DNA of 64,000 nucleotides from Collinsella aerofaciens (GTDB lineage Bacteria > Actinomycetota > Coriobacteriia > Coriobacteriales > Coriobacteriaceae): contig NZ_CABJDK010000003.1 in NCBI RefSeq assembly GCF_902364355.1, positions 62,001 through 126,000 on the forward strand, given 5' to 3'. Positions 46,385 through 55,193 of the stretch are shown one piece after another. The notes under the pieces are model-generated. The model was not told the origin of the DNA, did no database searches, and saw only the letters and a list, made by a program, of their open reading frames with translations. Within the stretch, counting starts at the first letter, position 1; every line of letters begins with the position of its first letter. A program made the position numbers and the translations under genes.

Positions 46385-46483
46385 GTTTGTGTCCGCACCA
46401 GCCCCGCCCCTAGCCGTGGTCCCATATAAACAAACCCCGTGGTAAACTTGACCGGACTGTAAATATCCCGAAAGGTACCCGTA

Positions 46484-46915
46484 ATGTCCAAGTACATCTC
46501 CGAGCTCATGTCGCCGCAGCTTATGGGCGTCGTCTATGCCTTCGTTGGCTTTATCATCGCCCTGTATGTGCTGTCGGTCGTCTATGTGTTCATCGACGCT
46601 CGCCGCCGCGGCGCCAGCGCCTACGTGGCATGGGGCATCATCGCCCTCATCCCGTTTGTGGGCCTCATCGCCTACCTGGTCTTGCGCCCGCACTCCTACG
46701 CGGCCGACCGCGAGGAGCAGGAGCTGGACATGGCCCTGCGCGAGCGTCAGCTTGCCCAGTACGGCACCTGCCCGCAGTGCGGCGCGCCCATCGAGAAGGA
46801 CTTCGTCGTCTGCCCGGTGTGCGACACCCAGGTTCGAAACGTCTGCCCCAGCTGCCATCGCCCGCTCGATGCGCACTGGAAGGTCTGCCCCTACTGCCGA
46901 ACTCGCATCCAGTAA
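46484..46915 (+). CDS. Membrane protein with C-terminal double zinc ribbon
   Basis: A 143-residue protein with two hydrophobic helices (about residues 14-36 and 46-66, the second ending VGLIAYLVLRP like PLDc_N-type segments). A cytoplasmic double zinc ribbon follows: CPQCGAP and CPVCDTQ, then CPSCHRP and CPYCRTR, each pair with CxxC knuckles. Its function is unknown; such proteins may sense or scaffold at the membrane. GAAAGG precedes the ATG. It is transcribed alone ahead of thrS with about 230 bp between. Confidence 0.82.
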   Translation: MSKYISELMSPQLMGVVYAFVGFIIALYVLSVVYVFIDARRRGASAYVAWGIIALIPFVGLIAYLVLRPHSYAADREEQELDMALRERQLAQYGTCPQCGAPIEKDFVVCPVCDTQVRNVCPSCHRPLDAHWKVCPYCRTRIQ

Positions 46916-47144
46916 CGCATCCATCGCCGGGCCGGCCGCAAGCCACGGGCAGCGCGCGTCCCGCGCAAGCCACACGCGCACCCCGCCCCACACGATGAAG
47001 CATGCGTAGAAAATCGCCCGCCGTGCCATTAAGGTGCGGCGGGCGCTTGTATACCAAGGCAACCTGCCTATAATGATGCAAGTCAAAAACGCCGAGCGCA
47101 TCGCACGCACTTGCATCAGGCATCCGAGAGGAGAAAACATACCC

Positions 47145-48908
47145 ATGAAGGCACTCTACAATGACGGTTCGGTGGCCGAGCTCCCGCAGGACGAGGTCAC
47201 GCACGTCATCCGCCACTCCGCCGCGCACATCATGGCGCAGGCCATCAAGCGCCTCTATCCCGAGGCCGACTTTGCCTACGGTCCCGCGACCGACAACGGC
47301 TTCTATTACGACGTCGACCTGCCCGAGGGCGTCAAGATCAGCGAGGACGATTTCCCCGCGATCGAGGCCGAGATGAAAAAGATTGTCAAGGAGAACCTCA
47401 AGTTCTCCGTGTACGAGAAGCCCCGCGCCGAGGCCATCGCCCTTATGGAGGAGCGCGGCGAGAAGTACAAGGTCGAGCACATCGGCGACCTGGACGACGA
47501 CGCCCGCATTACCTTCTACCAGCAGGGCGACTACATCGACATGTGCGTCGGCCCCCACATCTGCTACACCAAGGCCCTCAAGGCCTTTAAGCTCACCGGC
47601 GTCTCGGGCGCCTACTGGAAGGGCGACAAGGACAACAAGATGCTCACCCGCATCAACGGCGTCGCCTTTGCCACCAAGGAAGAGCTCGACGAGCACATGC
47701 ACATGCTGGAGGAGGCCAGGAAGCGCGACCACCGCAAGATCGGTCGCGAGATGGACCTCTTTATGATGCGCGACGAGGCCCCCGGCTTCCCGTTCTTCCT
47801 GCCCAACGGCATGATCCTTAAGAACGCGCTGCTGGACTACTGGCGCGAGATCCACCACAAGGCCGGCTACGTGGAGATCTCCACGCCGCTCATCATGAAC
47901 AAGCAGCTGTGGAAGACCTCGGGTCACTGGGACCACTACAAGGACAACATGTACTCCACCGTCATCGACGACGAAGAGTACTGCATTAAGCCCATGAACT
48001 GCCCGGGCGGCGTGCTGGTGTACGCCTCCAAGCCGCATTCCTATCGCGAGCTGCCCATTCGCGCCGGCGAGATTGGCCTGGTGCACCGCCACGAGCTGCG
48101 CGGCGCCCTGCACGGCCTGTTCCGCGTGCGCTGCTTTAACCAGGACGACGCTCACCTGTTTGTGCGTCCCGACCAGCTGACCGACGAGATCGTGGGCGTG
48201 GTCAACCTCATCGACTCCGTGTACCAAAAGTTTGGCTTTAAGTACCACGTTGAGCTTTCTACCCGCCCCGAGGACTCCATGGGTTCCGACGAGGACTGGG
48301 CGCGCGCCGAGGAGGGCCTGCGCACCGCTCTGGAGCAGCTGCATATGGACTATGAGGTCAACGAGGGCGACGGCGCCTTCTACGGCCCCAAGATCGACTT
48401 CCACCTGGAGGACTCGCTCGGCCGCACTTGGCAGTGCGGTACCGTCCAGCTCGACTTCCAGATGCCGCTCAACTTTGACCTGGAGTACGTAGACGCCGAC
48501 GGCACCAAGAAGCGCCCCATCATGCTGCACCGCGTGTGCTTTGGCTCCATCGAGCGCTTCATCGGTATTCTGATTGAGCACTTTGCTGGCAAGTTCCCCA
48601 CCTGGCTGGCCCCCGTGCAGGTCAAGGCGCTTCCGGTTTCCGAGAAGAGCCGCGACTATGCCCACGAGGTGTGCGCCAAGCTGGAGGAGGCCGGCATCCG
48701 CGTGGTCTGCGACGACCGTGACGAGAAGATTGGCTACAAGATCCGCGAGGCCCGCAGCATCGACCGCGTGCCCTACATGCTTATCCTGGGCGAGAAGGAG
48801 GTCGAGGCCGGCAACATCTCCGTCCGCGATCGCTCCAACGAGACCGTTCAGATGAGCGTTGACGAGTTTGTTGCCAAGGTACTCGAGGAGATTAAAACCC
48901 GCGCCTAA
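47145..48908 (+). CDS. thrS: Threonyl-tRNA synthetase without TGS domain
   Basis: A 587-residue class II synthetase charging tRNA-Thr. It starts almost directly in the N2 editing domain (HVIRHSAAHIMAQAIKRLYPE) and lacks the roughly 60-residue TGS domain present in Escherichia coli ThrRS (642 residues). HSAAH and the later DMCVGPHICYT carry the editing-site His/Cys set, and the catalytic core has NCPGGVLVY with the zinc Cys. The start at 47145 has GAGAGGAG upstream; the frame upstream has no binding site or TGS-like sequence. Shorter ThrRS forms exist in other bacteria. No T-box leader was seen. Confidence 0.94.
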   Translation: MKALYNDGSVAELPQDEVTHVIRHSAAHIMAQAIKRLYPEADFAYGPATDNGFYYDVDLPEGVKISEDDFPAIEAEMKKIVKENLKFSVYEKPRAEAIALMEERGEKYKVEHIGDLDDDARITFYQQGDYIDMCVGPHICYTKALKAFKLTGVSGAYWKGDKDNKMLTRINGVAFATKEELDEHMHMLEEARKRDHRKIGREMDLFMMRDEAPGFPFFLPNGMILKNALLDYWREIHHKAGYVEISTPLIMNKQLWKTSGHWDHYKDNMYSTVIDDEEYCIKPMNCPGGVLVYASKPHSYRELPIRAGEIGLVHRHELRGALHGLFRVRCFNQDDAHLFVRPDQLTDEIVGVVNLIDSVYQKFGFKYHVELSTRPEDSMGSDEDWARAEEGLRTALEQLHMDYEVNEGDGAFYGPKIDFHLEDSLGRTWQCGTVQLDFQMPLNFDLEYVDADGTKKRPIMLHRVCFGSIERFIGILIEHFAGKFPTWLAPVQVKALPVSEKSRDYAHEVCAKLEEAGIRVVCDDRDEKIGYKIREARSIDRVPYMLILGEKEVEAGNISVRDRSNETVQMSVDEFVAKVLEEIKTRA

Positions 48909-48930
48909 GGCAACCCAACAGAAACAACGA

Positions 48931-48966
48931 AAGGCGACCGTCCACAAAGGGCGGTCGCCTTTTTTA
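48931..48966 (+). terminator. Terminator after thrS
   Basis: AAGGCGACCG (48931-48940) pairs with CGGTCGCCTT (48952-48961) and runs into TTTTTT. Confidence 0.92.
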
Positions 48967-49012
48967 ATGCCAAAACGAGAAAAAGCCGCTGGTAGAGCGC
49001 CTTTTTTGTTGT

Positions 49013-49148
49013 GCAAAAAGGTACAGGTTTTTGTAGAGGGCTATGGAGATGTGTCCTTTCGCGCCGCAATTTGTGCAATCTGGGAAAACAGTCCGAATTA
49101 ACTTGTATAATGGCTCGTGTCGAAAGATACAAAAACCTGTACTTTTGC
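49013..49148 (+). promoter_or_regulatory. Possible invertible promoter of the polysaccharide locus
   Basis: GTACAGGTTTTTGTA (49021-49035) is the perfect reverse complement of 49128-49142, with further imperfect pairing outward (GCAAAAAG and CTTTTGC, giving arms 49013-49035 and 49128-49148). The 92-bp interior contains TATAAT at 49106-49111 facing the nusG-like gene; no good -35 is visible at the right distance. This arrangement is that of an invertible promoter, but could also be a regulator-binding pair. No recombinase gene is within the window. Confidence 0.5.
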
Positions 49149-49231
49149 GACTGCGCCTAGCTGCGAGCGAGAAGATGTTCTAAACGCCCCGGTATTTGCG
49201 TGCGTCGCAAAGCCAGAAAAGGGGGCGAGAG

Positions 49232-49822
49232 ATGGAGCAGACAACGCGGCGCCAAGAGCAACTGCCGGGCGCATTCAACGGCGCAACTACCAACAGCCAG
49301 CATGGCCGCGTCCGCTGGTATCTGGTCCACACCCCCAACGGTAAAGAGCGCGAGACCTGCGAAAAGGTCCGCCGTATTATCCCGCACGATCTGATGCAGG
49401 ACGCTTTTGTGATGCAAAAGGAGTTCTGGTTTAAGCGGGACGGCGCCTGGTCGCTCCAAACCAAACCCATGTACAAGGAATATTTCTTCGTCGCCACGCA
49501 CGATGCCGCAGCGCTCGATAGGGCTTTGGCTCAACTGAGCTTTGGCTGCCGCATTGCCGGCAGCAGGGAGCGGGCCTATGCGCCTATGCCGGACGATGCG
49601 CAGGAGTGGTACCGCAGCGTGCTGGACGACGACGGAGTGGTGCGCAACAGCGTGGCGCGCATAGAAGATGGCGTGCTGCACATAGAGCAGGGTCCACTTG
49701 TGGGGCAAGAGGCCCGCGTTAAAAAGGTCGACCGTCATAAGCGCTGGTGCCTGGTGGACGTGGGCGAAGGCGTCTCCGCTTTTAGGGAGCTGCTTCCGCT
49801 GGACGTTCCCAGCAAAACGTAA
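49232..49822 (+). CDS. NusG-like antiterminator (LoaP/UpxY type)
   Basis: A 196-residue specialised NusG paralogue. The NGN-like domain starts RVRWYLVHTPNGKERETCEKV, and the C-terminal KOW-like part has GPLVGQEARVKKVDRHKRW. Such proteins (LoaP, RfaH, UpxY) travel with RNA polymerase to suppress termination in long polysaccharide or antibiotic operons. Position as first gene of a 12-kb exopolysaccharide locus fits exactly. The start at 49232 has AAGGGGG upstream; the first 35 residues are a poorly conserved tail. Its action would require a recognition element in the leader; a hairpin at 49882-49899 is a candidate. Confidence 0.85.
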   Translation: MEQTTRRQEQLPGAFNGATTNSQHGRVRWYLVHTPNGKERETCEKVRRIIPHDLMQDAFVMQKEFWFKRDGAWSLQTKPMYKEYFFVATHDAAALDRALAQLSFGCRIAGSRERAYAPMPDDAQEWYRSVLDDDGVVRNSVARIEDGVLHIEQGPLVGQEARVKKVDRHKRWCLVDVGEGVSAFRELLPLDVPSKT

Positions 49823-49870
49823 GGGATACGTTGCACCGGCAATTTATTTGGTTTTTGAATTTGTGGATTT

Positions 49871-49899
49871 GGGGGGGGGGGGTTCCTGGGGACAGGAAC
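49871..49899 (+). repeat. G12 homopolymer followed by a 7-bp hairpin
   Basis: Twelve G residues (49871-49882) are followed by GTTCCTG (49882-49888), loop GGGA and CAGGAAC (49893-49899). The tract is either inside the phosphoglycosyl transferase frame (if TTG 49831 starts it) or in its leader (if GTG 49912 does). Tracts of this length are prone to slippage. The hairpin could be a LoaP-type recognition element. Confidence 0.75.
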
Positions 49900-49911
49900 G
49901 AAAGTTTTATT

Positions 49912-50712
49912 GTGACTGCTAAAGAAGTAACAGAGAATAATGCGCCCGTGGGGGCGACGCTCATTGCTCGGGCCATGGACCGGCGCAAGGGCACGGCGGG
50001 TGCTGGGGTCGGCTCCGCTGCAAACACGGGTGCGGTGAGCCTCCCGGGCTCGCCCGAGTTCGCTGCAGAGTCCCGTGCGCTCGACACGCGATCGCTTGGC
50101 TACCGCTTCGTGAAGCGCACGTTCGACATCGCGTTCAGTGCGTGCGTCTGCGTCGTGGCTCTTATCCCTGGCACGGTTCTTTGCGCGTTCATTGCGGCCG
50201 ACACCAAGGGTGCTCCCATCTATGCGCACGAGCGGGCTGGGCGCTTCGGTCGCCCCATCCGCGTGCTCAAGTTCCGCTCCATGGTCGCCGACGCCAACGA
50301 CGTGGAGAAGTACCTCAGCCCCGAGCAGATCGAGGAGTGGCACCGCGAGCGGAAGGTCACAAACGATCCCCGCATCACCAAGCTAGGCCGCGTCCTGCGC
50401 AAGACTTCCCTGGACGAGCTGCCCCAGTTCTTCAACGTGCTCGCGGGCCAGCTCTCCGTCATCGGCCCTCGCGCCATCACCTACGAGGAGCTCGGGAACT
50501 TTACGCACGAGCAACAGGTGCAGGTGCTTGCCGTCCCGCAGGGCATTACCGGTGCCTGGCAGTCGGGCCCGCGCAACCTCGCGACCTTCGAGAACGGCCT
50601 GCGCCAGGAGTTCGAGCTTGCCTACGCGAAGGGTGCCAGCCTCAAGGCAGACTGGAAGGTCTTCTTCAAGACCTTTGGCGTCATGTTCGGCAAGAAGAAG
50701 ACGGGGAGGTAG
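49912..50712 (+). CDS. Phosphoglycosyl transferase (bacterial sugar transferase family)
   Basis: About 266 residues. The conserved domain begins YRFVKRTFDIAFS and continues with a re-entrant membrane helix, PIYAHERAGRFGRPIRVLKF, the catalytic DELPQFFNVLAGQLSVIGP region and the closing GITGAWQ segment. Enzymes of the WcaJ/PglC class move a sugar phosphate onto undecaprenyl phosphate, the first step of the repeat unit. Start uncertain: GTG 49912 is used here, TTG 49831 (AAGGGA upstream) would put the G12 tract in frame, and ATG 49975 has no site. The sugar is unknown. Confidence 0.88.
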   Translation: MTAKEVTENNAPVGATLIARAMDRRKGTAGAGVGSAANTGAVSLPGSPEFAAESRALDTRSLGYRFVKRTFDIAFSACVCVVALIPGTVLCAFIAADTKGAPIYAHERAGRFGRPIRVLKFRSMVADANDVEKYLSPEQIEEWHRERKVTNDPRITKLGRVLRKTSLDELPQFFNVLAGQLSVIGPRAITYEELGNFTHEQQVQVLAVPQGITGAWQSGPRNLATFENGLRQEFELAYAKGASLKADWKVFFKTFGVMFGKKKTGR

Positions 50713-50715
50713 CGC

Positions 50716-51633
50716 ATGAGTGCTGACAAACCCCTCGTCTCGATCGTGGTGCCGACCTACAAGCGCTCTGACAGGATTCGCGTGGCCCTGGACTCAATCG
50801 CCGCGCAGGACTACGGCGCGGAGAACATCGAACTGATTGTAGTGAGCGACAATCGGCCGGAGTGGCCGGAAAGCGCCGAGACCGACGCGGCGGTCGCCCC
50901 CTATGCCGCGAGCCTTCCGCACTTTAGGCTGCTGCACACCTCCGGCCAGACCGGCGGCGGGGCGGCGCGCAACTACGCCTGCCGCCAGGCGACGGGCGAG
51001 TACCTCACGTTCCTCGACGATGACGACGAGTTCCTGCCTGACAAGGTGTCCACCCAGGTCGCCTTCATGCAGGAAAACTCCCTCGACATGAGCTGGCAGG
51101 ATGTCTCGTGGTATGACGAACGTGGCCGGCTTGTGGAGCACCGCAGGCTCGACCATTGCGAGGACTTCTCCACCGAGGGTCTGCTGCGCGCGCACCTCCT
51201 AACGCCGATAAGCCCAACGGCCATCTATATGCTCAGGCGCGACCTGTTCGACCGCACTGAGGGTTTCGGCGAGGTGGCGACCGGCCAAGACTGGTGGCTG
51301 ATGCTGCGCTGCATAGAGGCTGGCGCCCACATGGGCTACATGCCCGAGGTGCACGTGAGGCAGTACCTCCATTCCGGCGAGAGGCTCTCGCTTGGCAAGA
51401 ACAAGGTAAACGGCGAGGTCGCAAGGCACGAGGTGGTGCGCGGCTACTACCCGCGCCTCAGCAAGAAGGATGTGCGCTACATCGAATTTCGCCACAACGC
51501 CGTGCTCGCCTTCGCTATGAAGCGCAGCAACCAGCCAGGCCAGGCTGTGATTTACGCCTTAAAGGCCATTGCCTCATCGCCCGCCGCCTGCGTCTCTGAG
51601 GCGCTGAAGTTCTTCGGCAAGGCGAAATCCTAA
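50716..51633 (+). CDS. Glycosyltransferase family 2
   Basis: A 305-residue GT-A-fold transferase. It opens [20 protein letters not shown]; the nucleotide-metal motif is [10 protein letters not shown] within [16 protein letters not shown], and [10 protein letters not shown] contains the QDW acceptor motif typical of GT2. There are no membrane helices, so it acts on the cytoplasmic face on the lipid-linked glycan. GGGGAGG precedes the ATG, three bases after the preceding stop. The donor is unknown. AGG arginine codons increase from here on. Confidence 0.88.
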   Translation: MSADKPLVSIVVPTYKRSDRIRVALDSIAAQDYGAENIELIVVSDNRPEWPESAETDAAVAPYAASLPHFRLLHTSGQTGGGAARNYACRQATGEYLTFLDDDDEFLPDKVSTQVAFMQENSLDMSWQDVSWYDERGRLVEHRRLDHCEDFSTEGLLRAHLLTPISPTAIYMLRRDLFDRTEGFGEVATGQDWWLMLRCIEAGAHMGYMPEVHVRQYLHSGERLSLGKNKVNGEVARHEVVRGYYPRLSKKDVRYIEFRHNAVLAFAMKRSNQPGQAVIYALKAIASSPAACVSEALKFFGKAKS

Positions 51634-51676
51634 CTATTTCATATGTGTGCCTGCTCTTAACGAAAGGTTGAATGAT

Positions 51677-52948
51677 ATGTCCGAAAAAATGAAGATAGCA
51701 GTCGCCGGCACCGGCTATGTGGGGCTCTCGTTGGCCGTTCTGCTCTCGCAGCACAACGAGGTGCGCGCGCTCGACATCGTCTCCGAGAAGGTAGAGAAGA
51801 TTAACGCTTTTCAGTCGCCCATCCAGGACGACGAGATTGAGCTCTTCCTGGCCGAGGCTAAGGCGGGCACGAGGAAGCTCGACCTGCATGCAACCGTGGA
51901 CGTCGCCGAGGCCTATACAGGCGCGGATTTCGCCATCGTGGCCACGCCAACGAACTACGACTCGGACCGCAACTTTTTCGACACCTCGTCTGTTGAAGCC
52001 GCAATTTCGGCAATCCGCTCGGTGAACCCGACGGCCTGGATTGTCATCAAGTCGACCATCCCTGTGGGTTACACTTCGTCGCTTCGCGAGACGCTTGGCG
52101 ACAGCCGCATCATCTTCAGCCCCGAGTTCCTTCGAGAGAGCAAGGCGCTCTACGATAATTTGCACCCTAGCCGCATCGTTGTGGGCGCGCCCAAGGACGA
52201 CGAGGAAGCTGTGAAGGCCGCAAAGACGTTTGCTGGGCTGCTCGCCCAAGGCGTCGGCCCCGCCGAGCTTGAGCGCACCAACCCTGATGGCACGACGGGC
52301 ATCCCGCAGCTCGTTCTTGGTACCACCGAGGCGGAGGCCGTGAAGCTGTTCGCCAACACCTACCTGGCACTTCGCGTGGCGTACTTCAATGAGCTGGACA
52401 CTTACTGCGAGATGAGGGGACTCAACACCAAGGACGTCATCGATGGCGTGTGCCTAGAGCCCCGCATTGGCTCCCACTACAACAACCCCTCCTTCGGCTA
52501 CGGCGGCTACTGCCTGCCCAAGGACACCAAGCAGTTGCTGGCCAACTATAAGGACGTGCCTCAGAACCTTATCGAGGCCATCGTCGATGCCAACCGCACT
52601 CGCAAGGACTACATTGCAGACGAGGTACTGCAACTGCTGTGGGACAAGGTATACGAAGGCAAGGAGAAGCCCGTGGCGGGCGTGTACCGCCTGACCATGA
52701 AGTCGAACTCCGACAATTTCCGCGCCAGTTCCATCCAGGGCGTTATGAAGCGCGTGAAGGCCAAGGGAGTGCCGGTCGTTGTCTACGAGCCAACGCTGGA
52801 CGCGCCGGAATTCTTCGGTTCCGAGGTGACGCATGACCTTGAGAAGTTCAAGGCCGAGTGCGACGTGATCATTGCCAACCGGTGGAGCGACGATCTGGCC
52901 GATGTTGCCGGCAAGGTGTATACCCGCGACCTATTCAAGAGGGATTAG
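51677..52948 (+). CDS. ugd: UDP-glucose 6-dehydrogenase-like nucleotide sugar dehydrogenase
   Basis: A 423-residue dehydrogenase that oxidises UDP-glucose to UDP-glucuronate with two NAD+. The NAD loop is [26 protein letters not shown] binds the substrate, and catalytic Cys279 is in [10 protein letters not shown]. It has GAAAGG upstream of ATG 51677. In this locus the UDP-glucuronate would feed the 4-epimerase (60087) and a GlcA transferase, and polymer-bound GlcA would be the substrate for the C5-epimerase-like protein (54243). GDP-mannose or UDP-ManNAc dehydrogenase are less likely alternatives. Confidence 0.9.
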   Translation: MSEKMKIAVAGTGYVGLSLAVLLSQHNEVRALDIVSEKVEKINAFQSPIQDDEIELFLAEAKAGTRKLDLHATVDVAEAYTGADFAIVATPTNYDSDRNFFDTSSVEAAISAIRSVNPTAWIVIKSTIPVGYTSSLRETLGDSRIIFSPEFLRESKALYDNLHPSRIVVGAPKDDEEAVKAAKTFAGLLAQGVGPAELERTNPDGTTGIPQLVLGTTEAEAVKLFANTYLALRVAYFNELDTYCEMRGLNTKDVIDGVCLEPRIGSHYNNPSFGYGGYCLPKDTKQLLANYKDVPQNLIEAIVDANRTRKDYIADEVLQLLWDKVYEGKEKPVAGVYRLTMKSNSDNFRASSIQGVMKRVKAKGVPVVVYEPTLDAPEFFGSEVTHDLEKFKAECDVIIANRWSDDLADVAGKVYTRDLFKRD

Positions 52949-52953
52949 TATTT

Positions 52954-54246
52954 GTGGCGATTACTGCTGATAAAAAAAAGAGACGGCTGCTCCTTCTGAC
53001 GAGGAGGTTCCCCTTTAACCGCGGCGAGGTCGCCGCTGAGTCCTATCTCGAGAACGAGATAGGCGTTCTTTCGACCTATTTCGACGAGGTGCTCGCCGTG
53101 GGGACCGAGGCGCAGCCGGGTGACGCGCCCACCTGCGCGCTGCCGGGCAATGTGACGCCCCTGGCCTTGGGTTGCGGTAATACCTCCAAGGACAAGGCTT
53201 TGCTTGCAGTCAAAGGGATCGCGTTTCCCCTTTTGGGCGGTGCGGACGTTCGTGAGGCCTATGCCACAGAATCCGTTCATGGAATCGGAAAGCGCGTGTT
53301 TCGGGGCTACTTTGCCGCGAGGGCGAAGGCAAAGGCGGACGTGCTTGCGGAGGAACTGGTCCGCTTTGGCTTTGAGCCCACGCACATATACAGCTTTTGG
53401 CTTTACGACACCGCTTTGGTCGCTGCTTGGCTGACCGGCACGTACCCATGTGCACGCGCCGTTGCGCGTGCACATGGGTACGATCTGTATGCAGATCGTA
53501 CCGATGTGCATTATTTGCCCTTCCGGGGATACCTCCTATCCAAGCTTTCCGGAGTGCTTCCCTGCTCGAAAGACGGGGAGGAATACATAAACGCGAACTG
53601 GCCGGGCCATGAGGGCAAGGTGACGACCTCCTATCTCGGAACGCGGGAGATGCCAGACAAGTCCGGCGAGCCGTTGACCTGCCCGTTGCGGGTCGTCTCG
53701 TGCTCGCGTATTGTCGACGTTAAGCGCGTGCCTCTTCTTGCTAAGGCTGTCACCCTTCTTGATGCCGAAGGGCTTCGCGTCGAATGGACCCATTACGGCG
53801 ACGGCCCACAGCTCGAGGAGGCGAGGGCCGCCTGCTCGTTGCTGACGCACTCCACCGCGAAGTTCGCGGGGGCTTTGCCGAACGACGCGCTTTTGGGGGA
53901 GTACGCAGCGAAGCATTTCGACGTCTTCGTGAACGTCTCGTCAAGCGAGGGCCTGCCGCTTTCGATCATGGAGGCCTGCGGATTCGGCATTCCCGTCATC
54001 GCCACGGACGTTGGCGGAACCCACGAGATAGTAAGCGATGGCGTCAACGGCTTTCTCCTACCTAGCGACTGTGGACCGGAAGATGTCGCCGCGGCCATAA
54101 AGCGATTCGTCTTTTTGGGCAAGGCCGAAGGGTCTTCTATGAGGCGCGCTGCAAGGGCCGTTTGGGAGAGGGACTTCCGTTTGGAGGCCAACGTGGAGGG
54201 GCTTGTGCGCTCGCTCGGAGTCGATTACAGAAACGAAGGTGAATGA
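52954..54246 (+). CDS. Glycosyltransferase family 4-like protein
   Basis: A 430-residue GT-B transferase. The C-terminal Rossmann half has VVSCSRIVDVKRVPLLAKA and SSSEGLPLSIMEACGFGIPVIATDVGG, the retaining-GT4 donor site with its EGLPLSIMEA glutamates. The N-terminal half is divergent. The start is GTG 52954 with AGAGGGA upstream. Its stop overlaps the next start. Two perfect hairpins (53442-53501) lie in the middle of the coding sequence. Sugar and linkage are unknown. Confidence 0.85.
   Translation: MAITADKKKRRLLLLTRRFPFNRGEVAAESYLENEIGVLSTYFDEVLAVGTEAQPGDAPTCALPGNVTPLALGCGNTSKDKALLAVKGIAFPLLGGADVREAYATESVHGIGKRVFRGYFAARAKAKADVLAEELVRFGFEPTHIYSFWLYDTALVAAWLTGTYPCARAVARAHGYDLYADRTDVHYLPFRGYLLSKLSGVLPCSKDGEEYINANWPGHEGKVTTSYLGTREMPDKSGEPLTCPLRVVSCSRIVDVKRVPLLAKAVTLLDAEGLRVEWTHYGDGPQLEEARAACSLLTHSTAKFAGALPNDALLGEYAAKHFDVFVNVSSSEGLPLSIMEACGFGIPVIATDVGGTHEIVSDGVNGFLLPSDCGPEDVAAAIKRFVFLGKAEGSSMRRAARAVWERDFRLEANVEGLVRSLGVDYRNEGE
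53442..53501. repeat. Two adjacent perfect hairpins inside a GT4 gene
   Basis: GTACCCATGTGCACGCGC (53442-53459) pairs perfectly, 18 bp, with 53464-53481 around loop CGTT. GTACGATCTG (53478-53487) pairs perfectly, 10 bp, with 53492-53501 around TATG. The two share the GTAC at 53478-53481. The frame stays open across both. Confidence 0.85.
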
Positions 54247-55193
54247 TGGGCCAGATTGCGCAGAAGATGACCATGCTCAAAAGGTGGAGCAAAATGCTCA
54301 CTGGCAAGACGGCTGTGGCCGTAGAGCAGAGCATGGGCAGGGCCTATAATGTCGGACAGTTGTCCGGGTACTACAACGATTTGACCGGCAAGGTCACTGG
54401 CAGTACTCTGCTCGACGAGGGCGGTGTCCCTGTTAGCGTCATCGCCGGTGGGGCGCGGGTGCATTTCCCCATCGCCATTTTCCAATACGGTTTGGGCTGT
54501 TACGACTTGAGCATTCTCAGGTCGGATGAAGTTGAGCGCTTTCTCGACGCACTAAGGGTATGCTCGGATTGGGCGATCGGCGCCCAGCGGGATGACGGCT
54601 CTTGGGACGCATTTGGTCCGATAGGCAGCGCTAAGTACTCCGTCTCCTCGATGGCCCAAGGCGAGGGGTGCTCGATGCTGCTGAGGGCCCATGCGGCTTT
54701 CGGGGACGAGTGCTATAGAGTTGCGGCGCTGAAAGCTGCCGAGTTCATGCTTATCGACATGGACAATGGCGGCGTGTCGTCGCATGACGGGGGAGAACTG
54801 TTCCTGGAGGAGTACCCTCAACGCCCCAGGCGCAGTGTCATGAACGGTTGGGTGTTTAGCCTTTTCGGTCTCTATGACGCATCGTTGGTCGACGCGCGCT
54901 TCGCCGGGCCATTCAAGCACTCTGCGGAGACGTTGGCTTGCCATTTGGATGACTACGACGCCGGCTTCTGGTCTTATTACGACATGGAAAAGCGTATCGC
55001 CTCTCCCGCCTACCATCATCTACATATAGCGCAGCTCCGCGCAATGGCGGATCTTTCAGGCGACGCAAGGTTCGCGGTGAAGGCCGAGGTATACGAGCGC
55101 TATCAGGAATCTCCGGCCAACCGCAGGAAGGCGATTGCTAAAAAGGCGCTGCAGAAGCTGATCGAGAAATCCGATGCGGTGATCGTCCAATGA
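54243..55193 (+). CDS. D-glucuronyl C5-epimerase-like protein
   Basis: A 316-residue soluble protein resembling the C-terminal domain of D-glucuronyl C5-epimerase, which turns polymer-bound glucuronate into iduronate. Supporting segments are MNGWVFSLFGLYD (200-212), FWSYYDM (242-248) and YHHLHIAQL (257-265), matching the NGxxxSLxGLYD, YDL and YHxxHIxQL features of the family. The fold is probably an alpha/alpha barrel. No secretion signal is seen, so it would act on lipid-linked glycan inside. Overlapping ATGA coupling joins it to the GT4 gene. A hydrolase of similar fold cannot be excluded. Confidence 0.68.
   Translation: MMGQIAQKMTMLKRWSKMLTGKTAVAVEQSMGRAYNVGQLSGYYNDLTGKVTGSTLLDEGGVPVSVIAGGARVHFPIAIFQYGLGCYDLSILRSDEVERFLDALRVCSDWAIGAQRDDGSWDAFGPIGSAKYSVSSMAQGEGCSMLLRAHAAFGDECYRVAALKAAEFMLIDMDNGGVSSHDGGELFLEEYPQRPRRSVMNGWVFSLFGLYDASLVDARFAGPFKHSAETLACHLDDYDAGFWSYYDMEKRIASPAYHHLHIAQLRAMADLSGDARFAVKAEVYERYQESPANRRKAIAKKALQKLIEKSDAVIVQ

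Noticed and set aside
49831..49911. Calling the TTG 49831 extension as definite coding sequence
   Set aside because: The extension is unlike any transferase N-terminus and contains the G12 tract; it is kept as an alternative start only.
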